In this document: positions 24,985 through 32,598 of the stretch, piece by piece
Position numbering within the stretch: position 1 is the stretch's first letter
Layout of the letters: each line of letters starts with the position of its first letter
NCBI GenBank assembly: GCA_903847285.1
Contig: CAINDH010000284.1
Coordinates: 1 to 52,462 of the forward strand
Direction of reading: 5' to 3'
DNA length: 52,462 nt
Source: an uncultured Verrucomicrobia subdivision 3 bacterium
GTDB taxonomy: Bacteria > Verrucomicrobiota > Verrucomicrobiae > Limisphaerales > UBA11358
The notes under the pieces: generated by a model
What the model saw: only the letters and a program-made list of their open reading frames with translations
What the model was told of the DNA's origin: nothing
Databases searched by the model: none
Translations under genes and position numbers: made by a program

Positions 24985-25803
24985 ATGACAAAAATTCGTC
25001 CGCTGAAAAGGATTTTCCTAGCTGCAGTGTTACTGGCCAGTTCCGCCGGAGCTGATAACAAGCTGTTCACCTACACATACGAGCCGGAGACCGAACCGAA
25101 GGGTGACTGGGAGATCGAGCAGTCCATCACCTCTCGCCTCATCCGTAATTCTGCCGTGGGCCAGAAAAACTACCAACGCTGGCAATTTCGCACGGAGTTA
25201 GAGCATGGCTTCACCGAGCGCTATACTGCAGGGCTTTATTTGAACCACAATTTTGAACGGTTTACCGATTCCGCCACCGGCATCACAGCAGGCGAAAATC
25301 GCTGGGGCGGTATCTCGTTTGAAAACCGTTACCTTGTGGTAGATCCACGTGACAATCCCGTCGGTATCACCCTGTATCTCGAACCGACCTACGACGGCAA
25401 GAACGCGGAATTGGAACAAAAAATTATCATCGGCCAGCGGCATAGTGATTGGAAATGGGCCGTGAATCTGTCGCATGCGACGGAATGGGCTGATCATTTC
25501 CGCGAGACGGAAGGTGAACTAGAATTATCCGGTGGGCTGGCCTATCAGCTTGCCAAACGCTGGTCGCTCGGCCTTGAAGTCCGCGACCACAACGAACTGC
25601 CGGAGTATAAAGCATGGGAAAACACCGCTGTCTTTCTCGGCCCGGTGGTCAGCTATCACCGGCAAAAATGGTGGGCGACATTTTCGGTGTTGCCACAGAT
25701 TTACGTTGCGAATTTCACGGGCAACCCTGATGGCACGTCCACACTTGAACTGGAAGGCCATGAACGTTTGAACCTACGCCTGCTGGTTGGGTTCAGTTTT
25801 TGA
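24985..25803 (+). CDS. Secreted, probably outer-membrane beta-barrel protein
   Basis: A 272-residue protein with a clear signal peptide (IRPLKRIFLAAVLLASSAGA|D). The mature part is rich in alternating aromatic strands: FTYTYEPETEPKGDWEIEQ, LEHGFTERYTAGLYLNHNF, and the closing LNLRLLVGFSF with a terminal phenylalanine, which is the hallmark of outer-membrane barrels recognised by BamA. It resembles uncharacterised transporter-like barrels (MetA-pathway phenol-degradation type or DUF families), but I cannot name it. It stands alone, downstream of an AraC regulator. Confidence 0.78.
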   Translation: MTKIRPLKRIFLAAVLLASSAGADNKLFTYTYEPETEPKGDWEIEQSITSRLIRNSAVGQKNYQRWQFRTELEHGFTERYTAGLYLNHNFERFTDSATGITAGENRWGGISFENRYLVVDPRDNPVGITLYLEPTYDGKNAELEQKIIIGQRHSDWKWAVNLSHATEWADHFRETEGELELSGGLAYQLAKRWSLGLEVRDHNELPEYKAWENTAVFLGPVVSYHRQKWWATFSVLPQIYVANFTGNPDGTSTLELEGHERLNLRLLVGFSF

Positions 25804-25851
25804 GCATCTTCAATAGCGGCCACTGACCCCAAAAAAACCCTTAAACTTTAA

Positions 25852-26235
25852 TTAAGGTAGCACATGGGCGGGCGACACGGCGTTGCCAATCGAGCAAGTC
25901 GGCAAAGAACCGATAATGTTATCCTGGTAATAATCTCCACCAATCGGACACGGCGGAATGCTGCCAACAGAATTCAGCTTGATGTAGGGCGTGAGATCGC
26001 CGGGGAAATTAATCGCATCACCCGTTCGTTTGCCACGTTCGAGAGCAAATTGGTTGGCCGCTGCGTCTATCTGTCGCAGGTTGTTGATGCAGGCGTTCGC
26101 CTGGGAAACGGCGCGGGATTTTTTGAAATTCGGAATGGCAATTGCCGCCAGCAACCCGATGATGGCCACCACAATCATTATCTCCACTAGTGTAAAGGCA
26201 CCGCGCAGCTGGTTGTTATGAGTTTTCATTTTCAT
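25852..26235 (-). CDS. Type II-secretion/type IV-like pseudopilin (copy 1)
   Basis: A 127-residue prepilin. The class III leader and helix read GAFTLVEIMIVVAIIGLL and IAIPNF, but the residue before the predicted cleavage site is Ala (GA|FTLVE) instead of the usual Gly. The head has NACINNLRQIDAAANQFALERGK and ends with a two-cysteine pattern, IPPCPIGGDYYQ and LPTCSIGN, then SPAHVLP. It is about 85% identical to the neighbour at 26422-26811, so the pair arose by duplication. I start at the ATG at 26235. Related verrucomicrobial and planctomycete proteins are stand-alone prepilin-like proteins of unknown role. Confidence 0.85.
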   Translation of the reverse strand: MKMKTHNNQLRGAFTLVEIMIVVAIIGLLAAIAIPNFKKSRAVSQANACINNLRQIDAAANQFALERGKRTGDAINFPGDLTPYIKLNSVGSIPPCPIGGDYYQDNIIGSLPTCSIGNAVSPAHVLP

Positions 26236-26364
26236 GAGTTTGGTTATGACCAGCGCATTCAGCTTTGGATCCCAAGCCAAAATTCTGGCGGCCACCATTT
26301 AGCAGGCGACGTGCCGTCGGAGAAATTTACGGAAACGGCTGAAACACGCCCCCAATATGGAAGC

Positions 26365-26394
26365 GACACTGCGGGCTTGGAGCGCCGCAGTGTC
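26365..26394. repeat. Perfect 10-base-stem hairpin between the two pseudopilin genes
   Basis: GACACTGCGG (26365-26374) and CCGCAGTGTC (26385-26394) flank a 10-base loop. It lies 27 bases after the stop of copy 2 and about 130 bases before copy 1 on the minus strand. There is no T-run, so it could be a transcript-processing element or a dispersed palindrome rather than a classical terminator. Confidence 0.6.
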
Positions 26395-26421
26395 CTGAAA
26401 ACCGCCAGATGTCCGCTCAAA

Positions 26422-26811
26422 TCAAGGCAAGACGTGTGCCGGGGCTACGGTGTTGCCAAGCGAGCAAGTGGGAATGGAGCCAACAACATTGTCCTGATAG
26501 TAATCGCCACCGACAGGGCACGGCGGAATGCTCCCGACTGAATTCAACTTGATATAAGGCGTGAGGTCGCCGGGGAAATTAATTGCGTCACCGGAACGCT
26601 TGCCCTTTTCCAGTGCGAACTGGTTGGCGGCGGAATCAATCTGGCGCAGGTTATTGATGCAGGCGTTGGCTTGGGAAACTGCCCTGGCCTTGACAAAATT
26701 CGGAATCGCAATCGCTGCCAAAAGGCCGATGATGGCCACAACGATCATGATTTCCACCAGGGTGAAACCAGAGCGACGGAGGTTTTTGGTCGTTTTCATT
26801 TTGTCTTTCAT
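26422..26811 (-). CDS. Type II-secretion/type IV-like pseudopilin (copy 2)
   Basis: A 129-residue prepilin with a canonical cleavage site (RRSG|FTLVEIMIVVAIIG). The mature domain is nearly the same as copy 1: NACINNLRQIDSAANQFALEKGK, IPPCPVGGDYYQDN and IPTCSLGN, ending APAHVLP. It starts at ATG 26811. It is the upstream copy on the minus strand and follows the two-component genes by 178 bases with a terminator between, so it should have its own promoter. No pilus assembly genes adjoin; the GspF-like gene at 13.6-14.7 kb is the only relative in the window. Confidence 0.87.
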   Translation of the reverse strand: MKDKMKTTKNLRRSGFTLVEIMIVVAIIGLLAAIAIPNFVKARAVSQANACINNLRQIDSAANQFALEKGKRSGDAINFPGDLTPYIKLNSVGSIPPCPVGGDYYQDNVVGSIPTCSLGNTVAPAHVLP

Positions 26812-26924
26812 TTTTTGCGGCGTGAACTAAACGGCCAGCGGGTTTATATGATTACGATTTTGCTCACTTTGATTGCTGGCCGCAACCGCGTTGAACTGGA
26901 GGTAGCACTGTGGCAGCCAAAGTG

Positions 26925-26975
26925 AAAAAAGCGACGTCAGGCTTTGCCGATATGTTTTGTCGGGTGAAACCTGAC
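26925..26975 (-). terminator. Candidate terminator of the NarL-type regulator gene
   Basis: On the minus strand GTCAGGTTT pairs with AAAGCCTGAC (one bulged G; outer arms at 26936-26941 and 26970-26975), with an inner CCGA/TCGG stem. A run of six T follows within five bases. It begins about 15 bases after the regulator stop. Confidence 0.55.
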
Positions 26976-26989
26976 AGGTAACCGCCCAG

Positions 26990-27649
26990 TTACTTGGCTG
27001 AATGCTCTTCGTTCCAACGGATGGCGGCGCGCATCAACTCGGTGGCATTGGCCAGGTTAAGCTTCTCTTTAATGCGGGCATGGTAGGCTTGAACGGTTTT
27101 GAAGCCAACGTGAAGGTGGTCGGCAATCTGCCGCGTGCCGTGACCGGTGCCTAGCAATTCAAACACTTGAAGTTCGCGGTCGCTCAATTGCTCGACGGCG
27201 GTGGCGGCTGCATTTTTCCGTCCGCCAACAAATTTTTCTGCCATGAGCGCGGAGATTTTTTCACTGATAAAAAGTTGTCCGGCGTGGACGGCGCGGAGGC
27301 CGGCGATGACCTTGGTGCTGGCCTCGCGCTTCATGATGTAGCCACGTGCGCCTGCGTGCAACGCCCGCTCGGCATAGAGCGATTCATCGTGCATCGACAG
27401 GACGAGCGTCCGCACGCCGGCACAACTGGCCTTGATACTTTTGATCAGTTCCAATCCCGATCCAGCCTCCAAAGAAATGTCGACGAGGGCCACGTCCGGC
27501 TGAAGGGCGACGCTGAGTTCCAGAGCGTGTGCCTCTGTGCCCGCTTCGCCGCAAACGAGTAAATCCGGCTCCTGGCGAATCAAATTGGCCAAACCGTCGC
27601 GCACCAGCGGATGGTCATCCACCAGTAAAATTTTGATTTTATCTGCCAT
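26990..27649 (-). CDS. NarL/FixJ-type response regulator
   Basis: A 219-residue two-domain regulator. The receiver has ILLVDDHPLVRDGL, the phosphoacceptor Asp57 in DVALVDISLEAG, the switch Ser/Thr in TLVLSMHD and the lysine in GYIMKRE. The C-terminal LuxR-type helix-turn-helix is LSDRELQVFELLGTGHGTRQIADHLHVGFKTVQAYHARIKEKL. The start overlaps the end of the histidine kinase gene by 11 bases, so the two form one unit. It may control the pseudopilin genes just downstream, which is only a positional guess. Confidence 0.95.
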   Translation of the reverse strand: MADKIKILLVDDHPLVRDGLANLIRQEPDLLVCGEAGTEAHALELSVALQPDVALVDISLEAGSGLELIKSIKASCAGVRTLVLSMHDESLYAERALHAGARGYIMKREASTKVIAGLRAVHAGQLFISEKISALMAEKFVGGRKNAAATAVEQLSDRELQVFELLGTGHGTRQIADHLHVGFKTVQAYHARIKEKLNLANATELMRAAIRWNEEHSAK

Positions 27650-28712
27650 ATTCGTCTTTGGCCGGAGCCAAAACTGGTAATGTGCAAGCTATCCGAGTGC
27701 CGCGCGTGGATAAAGGCTCGATTTCAAAGGTCGCGCCAATGAGATCTGCACGATACGCCATGACACGAAGCCCCATTCCATTAGCTTGGAGAAAATTCGC
27801 CGGCAAGCCCACGCCATCGTCGGTGATGGTAAGCGCCAGCTCATGCTCCGCGATATCCAGACAAATGTTGATAATCTGCGCGCGACCATGGCGAGCGGCG
27901 TTGGCCACCGCCTCCTCGGCGATGTGAAATAATTGCGTCGCCACCTCTGCGTCGGGCAGTGGCGTGGCGGGATCACATTCAAAACGACAGGCTACTTTGA
28001 ATTGCGAGCTGCTGCGGGCGGCCAGCTCCTGAAAATTTTCCCGGAGACGATCCGGCTTTAATTCTACCGGACTCAAGCCGCGTGATAAACTTCGCGTCTG
28101 CTCAATCGCGGCCTCTATCAAACACACGAGCCGACTCGTTTCCTCGGCTTCAGGCACACACATGTCCGCAAGTTTTTGACTAACCAATTGGCCCGCCAGC
28201 GCCGCGCCGGTAAGTTGCTGGCAAAGACCGTCATGCAATTCATGGCCGATGCGGCGGCGTTCCCGTTCGCTAGTTTCCAGTAATTCTTTTTGCAGCCGCA
28301 TACGCTCGCGGATTTCCTTTGCGAGCGATTCGGTCCGCAACTGCACGCGCTGCTCCAATTCGTGGTTGAAATATTTTATTTTTAGCAGCAGCCGCACCAC
28401 CACGAGGTAGAAAATAAACATGATGAAGGCGTTCCAAACCGGCACAAAGTCACTGGAATAGTGCGCTCCTGCCCCAATGTTGGAAGACACCCACGCCACT
28501 ACACTCAACGCAGAAATCAAAACCCCAAACGAACCGCCCACAAACCACACCGCCAAATAAACTGCCACCAGATAAAAAATGAAGAAGAAGGTCTCGTAAC
28601 CCGTCCAGAAGTCCACCAAGCCAACTGCCGTTACAAGACACACACACAAAGGAGCAATGAAACGCTGCGGCCATTGCCCCCAGCGTTTGAGCCTCGTAAT
28701 CGAGCGAATCAT
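27639..28712 (-). CDS. NarX/DegS-type membrane histidine kinase
   Basis: A 357-residue kinase. Residues 20-112 hold four to five membrane helices with short loops, so the input is probably sensed in the membrane and there is no large periplasmic domain. A helical linker (115-150) leads to a HisKA_3 domain with ERRRIGHELHDGLCQQLTG; His160 is the likely phosphorylated residue. The ATPase domain has EEAVANAARHGRA (N box) and TDDGVGLP (G1). It partners with the response regulator whose start lies inside its last codons. The ATG at 28712 has no Shine-Dalgarno. Confidence 0.93.
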   Translation of the reverse strand: MIRSITRLKRWGQWPQRFIAPLCVCLVTAVGLVDFWTGYETFFFIFYLVAVYLAVWFVGGSFGVLISALSVVAWVSSNIGAGAHYSSDFVPVWNAFIMFIFYLVVVRLLLKIKYFNHELEQRVQLRTESLAKEIRERMRLQKELLETSERERRRIGHELHDGLCQQLTGAALAGQLVSQKLADMCVPEAEETSRLVCLIEAAIEQTRSLSRGLSPVELKPDRLRENFQELAARSSSQFKVACRFECDPATPLPDAEVATQLFHIAEEAVANAARHGRAQIINICLDIAEHELALTITDDGVGLPANFLQANGMGLRVMAYRADLIGATFEIEPLSTRGTRIACTLPVLAPAKDEYGR

Positions 28713-28797
28713 ATTTCAGAGGCCGACCACGAGGTTGGCCACCTCATTCAAGCAAGCACCGCGCCAGCAAGCAAGCCGGCGATGGTGTTGAAATTGA

Positions 28798-28825
28798 TTT
28801 ACTTCGCAGCCCGCCGAAATATAAT
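28798..28825 (+). promoter_or_regulatory. Promoter of tRNA-Leu
   Basis: A perfect TATAAT (28820-28825) lies 12 bases before the tRNA. TTTACT (28798-28803) at a 16-base spacing can serve as the -35. Directly after the -10 comes a G/C-rich stretch (GCGGGC). Confidence 0.6.
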
Positions 28826-28837
28826 GCGGGCTTGGTG

Positions 28838-28924
28838 GCCGATGTGGCGGAATTGGCAGACGCGCTAGACTCAAAATCTTGTATCCGTAAGGGTGTGTGG
28901 GTTCGACCCCCTCCGTCGGCACCA
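28838..28924 (+). tRNA. tRNA-Leu (anticodon CAA)
   Basis: An 87-base type II tRNA with encoded CCA. Acceptor arms GCCGATG and CGTCGGC pair over seven positions (one T-G), followed by discriminator A and CCA at 28922-28924. The D arm is GCG...CGC around GAATTGGCAGA, the anticodon loop is CTCAAAA with CAA at the anticodon, and the long variable arm ATCC...GGGT closes around GTAA. The T loop is TTCGACC. One pair in the anticodon stem and one in the T stem appear to be T-T mismatches. It reads UUG codons. Confidence 0.95.
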
Positions 28925-28957
28925 ACTTTTGTCTTTGCTTCGCAAAGACAAAAGTTG
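28923..28957. repeat. Perfect 16-base-stem hairpin starting in the tRNA CCA end
   Basis: The 16-base arm at 28923-28938 is the exact reverse complement of 28942-28957, with a TTC loop. The left arm takes in the last two bases of the tRNA CCA. No T-run follows, so it is not a standard terminator; it may shape 3' processing of the tRNA precursor or be a dispersed palindrome. Confidence 0.75.
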
Positions 28958-29007
28958 CCGCGCTGAAGCGTAGCGCAGGCGGGCTGTCACCGATGCGCTA
29001 AAAACAA

Positions 29008-30033
29008 ATGGCCTTCAAAACTTTCTCCGACCAATCCCAAGGCGTTCAGCTTTTGCAACGTTCGCTCGCTCGTGGCCGGCTTGGTCACGCCTATCTATTT
29101 ACCGGCGATTCGCTCGAAGACCTTGAAATCCCCGCCCGCACACTGGCCAAAACCCTCAACTGCCTGAATCCCGTCAAAATTTCCGGCGTGGCAGCAGATT
29201 GTTGCGATGAATGCCTCAACTGCCGGAAGATCGAAAACAACAACCATGGAGACATCCATTGGTCACGGCCAGAATCGAAATCTCGCGTCATCACCATTGA
29301 CCAGATGCGTGATGTCATGCAGCAAATCCAGCTCAAGCCGACGGAAGACGGTTACAAAATTGCCATCCTCCTAGGTGCCGACCGGCTAAACGTGCAAGCT
29401 GCCAACGCCTTTCTGAAAACGCTCGAAGAACCACCGCCGAAGTCCGTTATCATTTTGTTGTCCACGGAACCCTCGCGGATTTTGGAAACGATTTTATCGC
29501 GATGCTTACGGTTGAACTTTGCCACGGGTGCGGTGCGGACGCTTTCCGCCGAGCAATCTTACTGGCTGCAGCAATTTAGTTCCGCCGCCGCTGCTGGACA
29601 GAAAAGCTTATTCGGACGCTATCGCCTGTTGGATTCGTTGCTGCAACGGCTCAACTCAATTCGCGAGACGGTAGATGATGCATTGACTGCCCGCTCGCCG
29701 TTGGAAAAACACGTGGAGGCGGAAAAAAGTTTACGCGAGAAATGGGAGGATGAATTGAGAGCCGCCATCGAAGCCGAATACCGTCGGCAGCGCGGCGAAG
29801 TTTTATTGCTGCTGCAATGGTGGTTTCGCGACGTCTGGCTACACACGCTGGCGATGGGTGAGGAATTTTTGCAACTTCCGCAAATCGCCGGCGCCGACGA
29901 GGTCGCCAAGCGCATTAACTCTCGACAGGCGCAGGAGAACTTGCAAGTGCTTGAGCAAACCCAGCGCCTGCTCTACTCCACTGTGCAGGAAGCACTCGCG
30001 CTCGAAGTCGGCCTGCTAAAACTGAAACTCTGA
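29008..30033 (+). CDS. holB: DNA polymerase III delta' subunit (clamp loader)
   Basis: A 341-residue AAA+ clamp-loader subunit. The N-terminal part reads QGVQLLQRSLARGRLGHAYLFTG; the normal P-loop is lost (GDSLEDLEIPA), as expected for delta' and unlike DnaX. A zinc-binding CCDECLNC module, then VITIDQMRDVMQQIQLKP, ADRLNVQAANAFLKTLEEPPP and the SRC sensor (ILSRCLRL, the conserved arginine finger) follow. It binds the other clamp-loader subunits for processive replication. The ATG lies 84 bases after the tRNA and the O-antigen-ligase-like gene starts one base after the stop. Confidence 0.93.
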   Translation: MAFKTFSDQSQGVQLLQRSLARGRLGHAYLFTGDSLEDLEIPARTLAKTLNCLNPVKISGVAADCCDECLNCRKIENNNHGDIHWSRPESKSRVITIDQMRDVMQQIQLKPTEDGYKIAILLGADRLNVQAANAFLKTLEEPPPKSVIILLSTEPSRILETILSRCLRLNFATGAVRTLSAEQSYWLQQFSSAAAAGQKSLFGRYRLLDSLLQRLNSIRETVDDALTARSPLEKHVEAEKSLREKWEDELRAAIEAEYRRQRGEVLLLLQWWFRDVWLHTLAMGEEFLQLPQIAGADEVAKRINSRQAQENLQVLEQTQRLLYSTVQEALALEVGLLKLKL

Positions 30034-30034
30034 A

Positions 30035-31462
30035 ATGACGCGAACGTCTGGGAAACCTGCTAAGCTTGATGCTCGACGCTCGACGCTTGCCCAAAAATTC
30101 GCGCTCGTTTTTGGCCTGTTCCTTGGCCTCTGCGTATGGAAATTCGGCAACCCCGTCATCCTTGACCATAAAATTTCCGCGCCGGCCACGCCCGTAGAAT
30201 TTTTAGACTTTGCCTGGCCGCCGCATTGGGTCAACTGGATCTTACTACCGCTCACGTTGATTGGAGCGGGGTTGATTTTTCAGCGCAACAAACTCTGGCC
30301 GCAGTCCCAATGGCTCTGGCGGCTGCCGGTGTTGTGGCTCGTTTGGCAATTTATTTCCGCCACCCAAACCGTGGATGCCGAGCTGACCACCGCGACGCTC
30401 TGGCAGTTTTCCGGCTGCGTGGCGTGCTTTTTTCTTGGCGCGACGCTGTTTGCCAGCCGCCCTGCGCAAAATTTTTTATTCATTGGCCTGCTCGCCGCCT
30501 TCACGTTTTGCCTCGTCCGTGCCGTAGATCAACGGCTGTTTGAATTTCCACTGAACCACCAATTACTCGTCGAAGGTGAGCGCAGTGGCTGGACGAACTT
30601 TCCATCAGCAACCATGGACGAAATGAGGCGCGAAACAATTGTCATCAACACGAACGGTATGGATGTTGCAAATCCAGTCATCCTCAAAAAATTTGCAAAT
30701 GGCCGCGTCTCCGGCACGCTGGTTTATCCAAACGCGCTGGCGGGTTTAATCCTCTTGTTACTGCCGGTCTCGCTAGCGCTCTCGTTTGGCACCACACAAA
30801 ATTTGCGTCCGCCCATTCGTTTCGCAGCCATTTTTCTGGTTTTGTTTCTTGGAGCTGCCGCCTTTTTTTGGACTGGCTCAAAACTGGGCTGGCTCATCGG
30901 CATCGGCATCAGCGGATTTTGGCTGTTGCGACTTAACTGGCCAAAAAAATTTAAGCTGTTCGCCTTGGCAGCGGTTTTGTTTTTTGGCCTCGGAATTTTT
31001 ACGGTGCGCTTCCACAACTATTTCTCTACCGGAGCGACCAGCGTCGGAGCACGGTTTGACTATTGGCGGGCTGCCGCCCAGACGACCTCTGCAAAACCAG
31101 TTTTGGGGACCGGCCCAGGAACGTTTCAGCGGCCTTACGCTCAACTTAAGTCTCCCGATTCAGAAATGGCACGGCTCACGCACAATGATTTTCTCGAACA
31201 GTTCTCTGATTCTGGCATTTTTGGCGGGCTAGCGTATGGCGGGTGGATCTCTCTAGCATTGTTCATCGCTGGAAAAAAAGCTTTCCGACGCACTAATACG
31301 ATTGAGTTTGCAGTTTTTATTGGCGTGCTCGCATGGTTTATTCAAGGATTTGGCGAGTTCGGACTGTATATTCCAGCGACAGCGTGGGTTGCGTTTACGT
31401 TATTGGGCTGCTTATTTAGCCCGGATATAAATGAATTCGACAAAAAAACCGCTTCCAGATAA
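30035..31462 (+). CDS. O-antigen ligase-like membrane protein
   Basis: A 475-residue protein with roughly ten to twelve hydrophobic helices and the Wzy_C-type block late in the sequence: LGTGPGTFQRPYA, THNDFLEQFSDSGIFGGL. That block is typical of O-antigen ligases and related glycan polymerases of the inner membrane. A hydrophilic loop between helices (residues about 170-220) is the usual periplasmic loop. The ATG follows holB by one base. Codons 12-18 are made of a 7-base repeat (30068-30088), so the N-terminal end may vary between strains. Whether it is a WaaL or a polymerase cannot be told from sequence. Confidence 0.82.
   Translation: MTRTSGKPAKLDARRSTLAQKFALVFGLFLGLCVWKFGNPVILDHKISAPATPVEFLDFAWPPHWVNWILLPLTLIGAGLIFQRNKLWPQSQWLWRLPVLWLVWQFISATQTVDAELTTATLWQFSGCVACFFLGATLFASRPAQNFLFIGLLAAFTFCLVRAVDQRLFEFPLNHQLLVEGERSGWTNFPSATMDEMRRETIVINTNGMDVANPVILKKFANGRVSGTLVYPNALAGLILLLLPVSLALSFGTTQNLRPPIRFAAIFLVLFLGAAAFFWTGSKLGWLIGIGISGFWLLRLNWPKKFKLFALAAVLFFGLGIFTVRFHNYFSTGATSVGARFDYWRAAAQTTSAKPVLGTGPGTFQRPYAQLKSPDSEMARLTHNDFLEQFSDSGIFGGLAYGGWISLALFIAGKKAFRRTNTIEFAVFIGVLAWFIQGFGEFGLYIPATAWVAFTLLGCLFSPDINEFDKKTASR
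30068..30088. repeat. Three tandem 7-base repeats at the start of the O-antigen-ligase-like gene
   Basis: GATGCTC, GACGCTC and GACGCTT occupy codons 12-18. A change of one unit would shift the frame just after the start of the gene. Confidence 0.55.
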
Positions 31463-31471
31463 TTTAAACCT

Positions 31472-31909
31472 ATGAAAATTCTGTTTTTGAACGGCCCCAA
31501 TTTAAATTTGCTCGGCACCCGCGAGCCGGAAATTTATGGCCGGATGACCTTAGCAGACATCGAGGCGAAGGTGCAAACGCGGGCCGCAGAGCTGAAGGTC
31601 GGTGTGGATTTTCGACAGTCAAATCAAGAAGGCCAACTTGTCAGTTGGATTCAGGAAGCCAAGGGCACATTTCAAGTCATCGTTTTCAACGCGGCTGCCT
31701 ATACCCACACCAGCGTTGCACTTCGCGACGCCATCTCTGCTGTGGGCGTGCCGACGATTGAAATCCACCTCTCGAACGTCCATGCACGGGAAGAATTTCG
31801 ACACAAGTCGCTCATCGCGCCGGTCTGCCGGGGACAAATCTGTGGTTTTGGTGAAAAATCTTATCTTCTTGGACTCGAGGCAGCCATTCACGTTAACGGA
31901 AATCAATAA
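31472..31909 (+). CDS. aroQ: Type II 3-dehydroquinate dehydratase
   Basis: A 145-residue type II dehydroquinase of the shikimate pathway (3-dehydroquinate to 3-dehydroshikimate). It opens [20 protein letters not shown], with the conserved Arg and the catalytic Tyr of [35 protein letters not shown] and [18 protein letters not shown] complete the active site, and the C-terminal [17 protein letters not shown] is typical. It starts nine bases after the preceding stop. It is probably co-transcribed with the O-antigen-ligase-like gene, and the gene order aroQ-accB-accC is found in many bacteria. Confidence 0.96.
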   Translation: MKILFLNGPNLNLLGTREPEIYGRMTLADIEAKVQTRAAELKVGVDFRQSNQEGQLVSWIQEAKGTFQVIVFNAAAYTHTSVALRDAISAVGVPTIEIHLSNVHAREEFRHKSLIAPVCRGQICGFGEKSYLLGLEAAIHVNGNQ

Positions 31910-31958
31910 TCTGAATTAATTCATGAATTTACACTTGTGAATTTTTTGGATTTACATC

Positions 31959-31987
31959 TTGACGATTTCATCCAGCCAAAATAGGAT
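31959..31987 (+). promoter_or_regulatory. Candidate promoter of accBC
   Basis: TTGACG (31959-31964) and TAGGAT (31982-31987) are spaced by 17 bases in the 188-base gap after aroQ. The predicted leader is about 104 bases. The AT-rich start of the gap also holds the short palindrome ATTCATGAAT. Confidence 0.5.
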
Positions 31988-32097
31988 GCCTCCGCTGTTC
32001 TGACTACGCTGAAAAATGAGACACGATAGGATCTCTATTTATGTAGTTAGAATGACAATTCCGCCGAAAATAAAAACAGCTTTAACGAAAACGCACT

Positions 32098-32565
32098 GTG
32101 GACCTAAAAGATATTAAAGCCATCATTGATTTGATGAAGAAGAATTCCATCACGGAGTTCGAACTCGAGGAAAAAGATTCCAAGTTGCGCCTTAAGCGTG
32201 GACTGAATAGTGGTGCGGTCATCACTCAACAGTCAGATGAAGCGGGAGTGGCTCAAATGATTTCGATGTCGGCGCCGGTTTTAGCCGTGGCGGCGGCAGC
32301 TCCCGCCCCTCCTGTTAACACGGGTGAAATTGACATTAAGTCCCCGATGATTGGAACTTTTTACCGATCATCTTCACCGGAGGCCTCCGTCTATGTCGAG
32401 GTTGGTACTCAGGTTGGGCCTGATACGGTTGTATGTATCATTGAGGCCATGAAAGTGATGAATGAGATCAAAGCCGAAATAAAAGGCGTGGTCACACAGC
32501 TTTTGGTAGAGAACGGTAAGCCGGTCGAGTTCGGCCAGCCGTTGTTCAAAGTTCGCCCAGCATAA
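32098..32565 (+). CDS. accB: Biotin carboxyl carrier protein of acetyl-CoA carboxylase
   Basis: A 155-residue BCCP. The N-terminal DLKDIKAIIDLMKKNSITEFELEE is the conserved AccB dimerisation segment, a flexible Ala/Pro linker follows (residues 60-75), and the C-terminal biotinyl domain contains CIIEAMKVMNEI, with biotin attached to Lys119 of EAMKV. It carries carboxybiotin between AccC and AccAD for malonyl-CoA synthesis. The start is a GTG (32098), the only start that keeps the family N-terminus. accC follows after 33 bases. Confidence 0.96.
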   Translation: MDLKDIKAIIDLMKKNSITEFELEEKDSKLRLKRGLNSGAVITQQSDEAGVAQMISMSAPVLAVAAAAPAPPVNTGEIDIKSPMIGTFYRSSSPEASVYVEVGTQVGPDTVVCIIEAMKVMNEIKAEIKGVVTQLLVENGKPVEFGQPLFKVRPA

Positions 32566-32598
32566 ACGGCATAATACGGTTGTTCAACCGCACCACCC

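Noticed and set aside
25852..26811. CRISPR-like or phage repeat, suggested by repeated sequence
   Set aside because: The repetition is a tandem duplication of a 127-129-residue pseudopilin gene; there are no spacers or short direct repeats.
31910..32097. Riboswitch or leader peptide in the accB leader
   Set aside because: The leader of about 104 bases is A/T-rich and shows no strong stem or short peptide frame with an obvious signal.
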